In this document: positions 57,413 through 64,000 of the stretch, in pieces
How positions within the stretch are numbered: position 1 is the stretch's first letter
Layout of the letters: every line of letters starts with the position of its first letter
Assembly: GCA_900169235.1 (NCBI GenBank)
Contig: FWCC01000238.1
Span: 124,001-188,000 of the forward strand
Origin: Zarea fungicola
Lineage: Eukaryota > Ascomycota > Sordariomycetes > Hypocreales > Cordycipitaceae
Length of the DNA stretch: 64,000 bases
Direction of reading: 5' to 3'
Translations under genes and position numbers: made by a program
Notes under the pieces: model-generated
Seen by the model: the letters and a program-made list of their open reading frames with translations, nothing else
Databases searched by the model: none
What the model was told of the DNA's origin: nothing

Positions 57413-58564
57413 TTAGGAAGCAGCAGCGGGGGCAGGCTCCTCAGCCTTGGGCTCCTCGGCGGGCTTCTCGGCCTCGGCCTCCTCCTTCTTAGGGGCTTCG
57501 GTGGACGCCTCGGGCTCAGCGTTGTCAGAAGAGGTCCAGAGTGTGAGGTTGTCACGGAGCAGCTGCATGATGAGAGTGCTGTCACGGTACGACTCCTCGG
57601 ACAATGAGTCGAGCTCGGCAATGGCGTCGTCAAATGCCTGCTTGGCAAGGTGGCAAGCACGGTCGGGTGAGTTCAAAATTTCGTAGTAGAAGACGGAGAA
57701 GTTGAGCGCGAGACCCAGACGAATAGGGTGGGTGGGGGTGAGCTCAGTCTGGGCAACGTCGGTGGCATTCTACTTTCATCAGCAACTGCGAAGAGCATTG
57801 GTTAGGAGTATATCAAGGGGCATACCTTGTAGGCATCGTGGGCAGCAGTGGCGGCAACCTTACGCTTCTCACCGGAGGCAAACTCGGCAAGGTAGCGGTG
57901 GTAGTCACCCTTCCTGTAAGTGTGTTAATGAACGAGTACCGAAACTTGAAATGAGTGATTGTGCGCACATCTTGTGGTAAAAGACCTTGGACTCGCCGGT
58001 GGCGGCATTGGGGATAAGGCTCTCATCGAGAACGTCGAGGACGTCTTGGCAGACCTTCTCGAGCTCAGTCTCAATCTTCTGGCGGTATTCCTTGATGGTA
58101 GGCACATGCTTGTCGGTGCCCTTGGACTCCTCCTTCTGCTCAATGGAGGAGATGATGCGCCACGAGGCACGACGGGTTCCGACAACGTTCTTATAGGCAA
58201 CGCTGAGCAGATTGCGCTCGTCGACCGTGAGCTCACCACCGAGCTTGGCAACTTCCTTCATGTAGGTGACCATCTCATCGTAACGCTCGGCCTGCTCGCA
58301 GAGGCGGGCGAGGAAGGTCTTGCTGTCGGGTCGGTTAGTATTGCGTCTGGACTAAACGGTGATGGCGGGGCTGTGAGGGCAAACCTTTCACGCTGGGAAA
58401 ACAGAGTCAGCACATGTTCACAAAGGTTTAACCAACGATGTGCTTTTCCTATCAACAGGGATTTGGAATACCGCCCATGTTGGCCCAAGCATTGGGGAGG
58501 GGAAAGGGGCCGTCAAGGCGGTGGGAAACGGGGAAGCGCAAACGGAGCATACCTCAGTAGTCAT
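57413..58564 (-). CDS. 14-3-3 protein (BMH1/BMH2 type)
   Basis: 272-residue dimeric phosphoserine/phosphothreonine-binding adaptor. Five exons on the minus strand: 58564-58553 (12 nt, MTTE), 58392-58385 (8 nt), 58322-57969, 57913-57826 and 57769-57413. The 8-nt exon CGTGAAAG is needed to build the standard start [25 protein letters not shown]. Family signatures are [30 protein letters not shown] (signature 1 region), YHRYLAEFA, and [20 protein letters not shown] (signature 2). Binding-groove residues K, R, R and Y are all in place ([19 protein letters not shown]). The tail is acidic and E/A/P-rich, as is usual in fungi. Intron 4 has an alternative CAG acceptor 16 bases before the one used. 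The gene is expected to be strongly expressed, and its codon use fits this. Confidence 0.94.
58385..58392 (-). other. 8-nt microexon of the 14-3-3 gene
   Basis: CGTGAAAG is flanked by TTTTCCCAG on its 5' side and a GTTTGC donor on its 3' side, with introns of 160 and 62 nt around it. It supplies R-E and two bases of S; without it the frame of the third exon is lost. Confidence 0.8.
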
Positions 58565-60091
58565 GTTGAAGTGGTGTAGAAGAGATTATTCTCGTGTATG
58601 TAGTTGATTGTTCCGAAAAAAAAAAACGCAACAAGTTGTCGTTGTAAAAGGGAAAAGAAGAGAAGAAGAGAAATGGCAAAAGTGACTAGGGGGAAACGGG
58701 GGAGATGATGGAGGAAGAGCAAGTGTTTATTATTTGATTGTGGATAAGTGGTAGATTTGGATTTGGGTTTTAGGCGCTGGGGGGGAAGTGAGTGGAGGGG
58801 GCAGGCACCTTGCCTTGGCCTGCCTGGTTGACAGTTGACTGTTGACTGTTGGTGGTGCGGCGCGGGCTCTGCCACAGCGGGCAATAGTGGGTGAGGGGGA
58901 ACTACAGCGGCCGCCTAGTGCATTTAACAGGCTGGCATTCACAAGCAGCGGCCTACGTGGGCCGCCGCCAAAGGACGTCAGTTGCAGTGGTCATTGCACT
59001 CGCGCCAGACCAGCTGCCTGGTGGAGATTTTTTCACTCCCCCGCTCCAGGGCTACGAAAAAAAAAAAAAAAAAACTCTACAGGGTTCACCTCCCTTCCAT
59101 CGTCTTGCACGTCGAGGGTATTGGTATTTCTTGGCAGTGGTCAACGCCAAAAGATACCCATCCCATCGACGTGGCGGTGATGTGATGCCCTATAAGACCA
59201 CACTTGTGGGCGCAACAACCGTAGGATCGTAAGCCGCATCGCTCGAGAGGGCCGGGAAAACTCGTCTGCTTTTGCATCTGAAGCCTATACATTCGCCTGT
59301 ATCTTTCATACGTCTGCTGTTATATTTCAATTTTACTGCACTTCGTTGAGGCTCTCTGCTTCGTGTTGACAACTTAGGTTGACTCACGGGCATCGCGGGG
59401 TAGCTGTGTAGCTTATTGCTAGCAAAGCCCTCGCAGGGAACCCTACTCATTCCTCCATAGCTTCGTCCTTCTCCTCAAACAAAAAACGCAGTGTCCAAAA
59501 TGACGCATCCCGTCACACAAAGAATGGGTTGCCTTGGTCTGCCCGTGCCAGCTCCCTTCGTCTAGTTTCACCAGCACTGCCACTCCACCTATAGACTAGT
59601 GGCATTGTCGAGTCTAATCAACGACGAATCCCCCCTCAGTGCGTATCTATCTTCCTTTGCCAGTTTGCTGTTCGCCATCTCTCCTCGCATCCAATGCATG
59701 CATCACGGCCACACCTGATGGGCTCTCCCAACCAACGACACCACCCAGATGCCATGTGATGCCATCACTCAACCCTTCTCATTCCAATCAACAGCCCCTG
59801 TAAAATGCCCATGGGCACCAGTGCCGCACCCTCTGTGCATCATCCGTTGTGATTCAGCTTTCCCCTCACCTGGGTTCCACAACCACGCCCAATACTCCTC
59901 TGGATCGTTTGTCGACACCTGAATGGCTACAAGATCATCGCGTGGCATGCGGGGCTGGTTTTCCGCCTCGAATCGCCAATTTTCTACTTTGGATAAACAT
60001 GTATTATTCCTGGCTATTTATGCAAAAATATCTCGGGCGCATGACCCTTGTCGTCACGTATGCCACATGCCGTCAAGAAGGCATGCTAATC
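58565..60091. other. 14-3-3 promoter region and 3' flank of the lipase gene
   Basis: 1.5 kb, with an A18 tract at 59057-59074 and tandem TTGACTG copies near 58830-58845 (GACAGTTGACTGTTGACTG). A GC-rich segment lies at 58855-58990. No gene was recognised. Confidence 0.4.
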
Positions 60092-61350
60092 CTATAGTTC
60101 TTGGTATTCAGCCTCCTCCTTGACTTCCGCTTCCACTTCTACCGGCCTCCCACGGCCCCAGTCTGCCGGATCACCACCCGGAAGGCATAGCCCCAGCCTC
60201 CAAAAGTAATCTCGGTGCGCAAAGAACAGCTGCCAGAGTTTGAGGCGCGTGGGAAACCCTCGTTTTTGTAGCTTGCTGCCCGCAATGCCCTCATAAAACT
60301 CGGTCAAGCGCACCAGGCTTTGCGACTTGCTATCCTGGCCGGCGCTGCACTTTTCGTCCCCGTTACCAATGCACAGGTGCAAGTCTTCCTCGCCTGGCGA
60401 TAGTTCCGACTTGGTAATGTGAATCTCGCCGCCGTGCGACTTGTAGGCCCATTCCCCAGGCGGCAGCAAAGGAACCGGGTCGTTTGTATGTGTTATGCGC
60501 CGATAGGATCGGTTTTCCAAGTCAGTTTTGCCATTCAAGTCAAAGACGCTATTGATAAAATCGACAAGGCCGCTGTTTCCCACGCGCGGTTCGCCAAAGG
60601 TCGTGACCACGACGTTGTCCAGCCCGAGAGTCGTCTTGAGCTCCAAGCCCGCCAGACAGGCCACTGCGCCTCCAAGGCTATGCCCAACTAGATGAATCGA
60701 CTTTGATGGGTGCGTTCTCCGCAGCTCAAGAAGCGAGGGAATCACCGATTCCTTGGCGCTCTCCCACGCCTTGAAGAAGCCCATATGCACGGTACAGTTC
60801 GTACACTTATGCGCCGGCCCATCGCCTTCAGAGGGATATGGCACGTACTTCTGCGGCACGGTGCTGAGGTCAACAACGGTATTGGCAATACTATAGGTCC
60901 CGCGAAAGGCAACAATGATGGCCCCATGCGAGTCGATGGCGACCTTTGTAGACGGCGTCTCATCCACGGCAATATAGCCACAGCTGTCCGTCATGAACAT
61001 GCCAGTGCTCCACGTCTTGGACAATGTCACGTTTGGAAATTCAGTGCATCGCGACAGGCAGTCAAAGGGCTTTCGGATGCCCGTGTAGCCGATGCAGTAA
61101 GAAATGTCGACCAGCCGTGCCAAGCGCTCGAGCGACGCAAACAGAGCGGTCGAGACGCCGGGCGCCTGCTGCGCAAATGTGACGTGTAGCAAGCACGCAA
61201 GAAAAAGTAGCCACATTTGTGCTATGGGCCAGGCTAGCTGTCTATAGGGAGTTAGTGAGATGTTGATGTAGGAGTAGATGCGCAAGAGTAGGATACATAC
61301 CCGAGACAAAGTGTCGTGATCACGAGGTTCATGTCGCTCAGGTGGGCCAT
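60092..61350 (-). CDS. Secreted or membrane-anchored class 3 lipase (alpha/beta hydrolase)
   Basis: 399-residue lipase/esterase of the Rhizomucor-type (class 3) family. Exons are 61350-61301 and 61241-60092; the 59-nt intron (GTATGT, CACTAAC branch, CTATAG) joins in phase 2 to give a continuous hydrophobic N-terminus, MNLVITTLCLG-QLAWPIAQMWLLFLACLLHVTFA. That could be a long signal peptide or an anchor; translation from the internal ATG at MWLLF would give a standard signal peptide. The catalytic serine lies in GHSLGG (about residue 203), preceded by the oxyanion-type IVAFRGTYS. The aspartate is probably in THTNDPVPLLP (about 269) and the histidine in the following HGGEIHI region or just beyond. 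Paired cysteines (CTNCTVHMG, CLSRC, CIGNGDEKC) and N-glycosylation sites support secretion. The tail is acidic (EVEAEVKEEAEYQEL). Substrate is unknown. Confidence 0.88.
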
Positions 61351-62156
61351 AATCTGGTGTGTATTATTAGAGGTCGCCGCCATCGGCGCTACTGCATCCT
61401 GTTGGTGGCCAATACATTCAACTCTGTACCTAGACAAAGGTAGAATGAGTATGCAACTTTCTTTTCTTGGGTAAACATGAGAATGATGTGTTTTGCTCTA
61501 TTGTATTTTACTTCACAGTACTCCGTACCATGGTGGGATCAAGTCTACCGGTGGAACTGCCTAGGTAGCTCGGTACTATAGGAAATTAACGAAGACATAA
61601 CTAACCGACGTAGCAAACACGAAAATGCACCCACCGTTCTAATTGGTCCAGATACTAGGCTACTGGCAGAAAATCTGCACATCAGTCAGTACCAATTGAC
61701 CAGCCAGCGCCTTCCGGCGCCAGAACCAACAGCCAAGTCGAATGAGGCTATTGCCACTCCTACCGGTTAGCCGATTGACGTACTAGCTAGTCTGCCGATT
61801 CATTCAGGAGTTGATATACCCTTCAATTGGCGCAATTTTGCTGGTGTAGGCGCAGGCAGGCCCTGGCATACCTTCTGTCAGCCCGGCGCAGCTCCTACAG
61901 CGGGCTGAGAAATCACTCCAATGAAAATCCAGCCAGCTTTATCAACTAGTGTTATGGATTGCTAAATCCCTTGTAAACCCATATTGCCCCCTGTCAAATT
62001 GCCACTTCCTAGATATGATGCAACGACTCGCAGAAGCGTGGGTCTAACGGCAGTGCTGGTAGTGTCAGCACTGGCATAGTCATTGTGTCCGCCCGCAAAG
62101 CGTCGCTACGTTGCTTTGCACCCCCCTCATCTCTCACCGCCGGATCCAGAGATTCC
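61351..62156. other. Divergent intergenic region between the lipase and membrane-protein genes
   Basis: 806 bases. It contains TACTCCGTAC at 61519-61528 and CTAGGTAGCTCGGTAC at 61561-61576. It probably holds both promoters. No other feature was recognised. Confidence 0.4.
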
Positions 62157-63483
62157 ATGATGGCACGCTCACAGCCGTCTCATCGGCAAACGGCCCTTCT
62201 CCATATCTTTTTCGGCCTCGTCGCCGTTGCAGCAGGGTACTGTATGGTTGGCCTGCAGGTTCTCAACGGGACCATCCCAGAACTACAGCAGTTGGTGTCA
62301 GAACCTTCGCCCATCCTCCCCGGCGCCGTGCCCAGACAGCCGCTTGTCACGCGCTTCACCGGTGTCATGGCCGTTGATCAGGCCATTGTTAACTTGGTGT
62401 CATTCTATTGGTTTGGGGTGGATGGTGGCTATCCGACTTCATCGCTCTTTTCGACATGGATGGTTTTCCAATTACTGCTGCCGCTGTCTGTCATTCTAAT
62501 GCTGGAAGGATGGCGGACGGGACATAAAGGGACTGTCATCGCATTGTAAGTCGTATACGGCTGCTTCATTCAGCCAGCAATCAACTGCCACCTTCAAATG
62601 TACCAGGTGGCAGCCAGGTTTCGTTTTTGCAACTCAGGTCTTGTACTATACATATCGCTCACTCCTTTGATTCTGCAGTTCCGCCACTTGGCAACTACTC
62701 TGGCAATTTATACCATGGGCTGTTATCTTGAGCATTTACTGCATTATATACATGGCCTTCTCACCATTTGCCCAGAGCCATCTCTCAATAGAACAACTTG
62801 CGAACATGGTCGCAATTCCCGCTAACCAGCTGCGCGCACTTCCGTTTTCTATCCTGCTAGGATTCATCATCCCGACATTCATTGTGATGCTTCCTTCCCC
62901 GTTCTTCATGGGCTATCAGCTCCACCAGCAACTGCTCGGAGCATGGCAGTTTTACCCAGTGTTTGTTTATCTTCTACAAGTCATCCTCTCACAAATCTTC
63001 TCGACTAAACGACACTCGACTGCCTCCACCGTCACAGGCGGCGGTTTCAGCCTCCAGCCCTTACAACGAGTCTACATCTTTATCCTTCTTGTCGCCACCA
63101 CGGCACACATAGCAGTCCTTACTCTTTCCTTGAGTAGCGTGTTCTTTCCTACGCTATTTGCCCCAAGTGTAATAAAAGCTTTTCATCCCTTTAAAGTATT
63201 CCTTCCAGCGTCACCATTTTCCCTGCCGGATCATATTAGTCTTGCCGACGGCTGTCTTCATCTATTGCAGTGGGATAGCTTCTATGTGTCAGTATTGGCT
63301 CTTGTTCTGACAGTCACAATATTGTCAAGATTGCAGGTGTCAATTGCTTCGCTTCAGACATCGGTTACTTGTCTCGTGCTTTCCGTGTTGATTGGGCCCG
63401 GAAGCGCCGCCCTGATTGTCTTGTGGCGCAGAGATTCTTTGGTCTTTACATTGAGCATAACCAAGGCGCAAAAGATTCTATAA
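62157..63483 (+). CDS. Polytopic membrane protein, unknown function
   Basis: 397 residues from exons 62157-62545 and 62679-63483 (intron GTAAGT..TTCTGCAG, 133 nt, phase 2, joining GTVIA-FSATWQLLWQFIPW). It has about eight hydrophobic segments, among them LLHIFFGLVAVAAGYCMVGL, WMVFQLLLPLSVILMLEGW, FIPWAVILSIYCIIYMAF, FSILLGFIIPTFIVML, YPVFVYLLQVILSQIF, VYIFILLVATTAHIAVLTLSL and YVSVLALVLTVTILSRL. The pattern, with LLMLEGWRTGHKG after the third helix, resembles uncharacterised membrane proteins often seen in or near fungal secondary-metabolite clusters, but I cannot name one and no biosynthetic gene is visible here. Inside the intron a 30-nt segment reading WQPGFVFATQ has splice-like borders; including it would break the frame. 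The start is the first of two adjacent in-frame ATGs (62157, 62160). Confidence 0.72.
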
Positions 63484-63964
63484 GATCCAGAGCTATATTG
63501 GCCAAGACTCTCATGGATATTTGATAAGATCATTGTCTCCAGTTTTGCAGAATAGTTTGGCTCGACAAAAATGCTCCAGAGGGTGTGCGACGTTAAGTAG
63601 AGTCAAAATGCCGTGGAGCCGAAAGATTATCGATGACATTTCATGCTGAAAGAAACTTCCGTTGGCAAAATTGAAGCAAGACTGCAACCGATGACAATGC
63701 TTTTGTAGCAAGTGACTACCATGCCATCTGAAACCTGTTTAAACTGAGCCAGCATGCCACAGTAAGCCTGCCGGTTTTTACGGGAAATTCCGACGTCATA
63801 GCTAAATTGAAAGACAAAGCCAATGGGAAGATCCCTCGTCGTCCCTTACTTCTGTGGTAACCGTGGTTTGACGCCATACTCGGACTACTTGACGACAGGT
63901 CGTAGGTTGCTCATCGGATATAAACCAGAAAGACCTCTACAGAGAACCCCGACCTCATTCAGCC
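63484..63964. promoter_or_regulatory. Region before a possible gene at the right edge, with TATA-like box
   Basis: 481 bases holding the 3' flank of the membrane-protein gene and then a TATAAA at 63919-63924, about 40 bases before an ATG at 63965. The spacing would leave a very short leader. Confidence 0.35.
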
Positions 63965-64000
63965 ATGTCTCTGACTAAATTTCAGGGACTCATCCATATT
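63965..64000 (+). CDS. Possible 5' end of a further gene (cut by window edge)
   Basis: Twelve open codons, MSLTKFQGLIHI, follow a CAGCCATG context and a TATAAA box 41 bases upstream. Too little is present to identify a product, and the ATG may be chance. Confidence 0.25.
   Translation, partial: MSLTKFQGLIHI

Overview
The window is nuclear DNA of a filamentous ascomycete, most likely a Sordariomycete and probably Hypocreales (inference). The basis is single-copy fungal genes split by short introns (mostly 44-160 nt) with GTATGT/GTAAGT-type donors, CTAAC-like branch points and CAG/TAG acceptors, pyrimidine-rich leaders, and household proteins of filamentous-fungus type (Reg1, a Cyt-4/Dss1-type RNase, a BtgE-type wall glucanase, Prp39). 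I found no rRNA, convincing tRNA, intact transposon or CRISPR array. Exon coordinates were worked out by hand from splice signals and reading phase; every multi-exon model given adds up to a whole number of codons, except the WD40 gene, whose 5' end is unresolved.

Layout. 1-3.9 kb: the 3' end of NUS1 (dolichol synthesis), a convergent AlkB-type DNA dealkylase, and TRM5 (tRNA m1G37 methylation). 3.9-12.5 kb: about 8.6 kb without a recognisable gene, holding several perfect inverted repeats. 12.5-14.2 kb: a Reg1-like PP1 regulatory subunit. 16.3-19.5 kb: a mitochondrial RNase II. 22.7-24.4 kb: a secreted GH17 cell-wall protein. 26.3-27.7 kb: a WD40 protein with a disturbed 5' end. 27.7-32.2 kb: another gene-free stretch.

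32.2-52.8 kb is dense: threonyl-tRNA synthetase, the SWR1-complex zinc-finger protein Vps71/Swc6, a 104-residue predicted mitochondrial membrane protein divergent from it, protein disulfide isomerase, an old-yellow-enzyme flavoprotein, cytochrome c peroxidase, the U1 snRNP factor Prp39 and a synaptojanin-type phosphoinositide phosphatase. 55.7-63.5 kb holds an unrecognised low-complexity protein, a 14-3-3 protein with an 8-nt microexon, a class 3 lipase and an unrecognised polytopic membrane protein. A further gene may start at the right edge.

The genes do not form a pathway or cluster. They cover translation, mitochondrial RNA and redox functions, secretion and chromatin, as expected of a core chromosome arm. 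I see no evidence of a new multi-gene system. The points most worth a second look are the gene-free block with its GC-rich hairpins, the dispersed nonamer TACTCCGTA, the GC-AG intron in the AlkB gene, the 14-3-3 microexon and the frame break in the WD40 gene.
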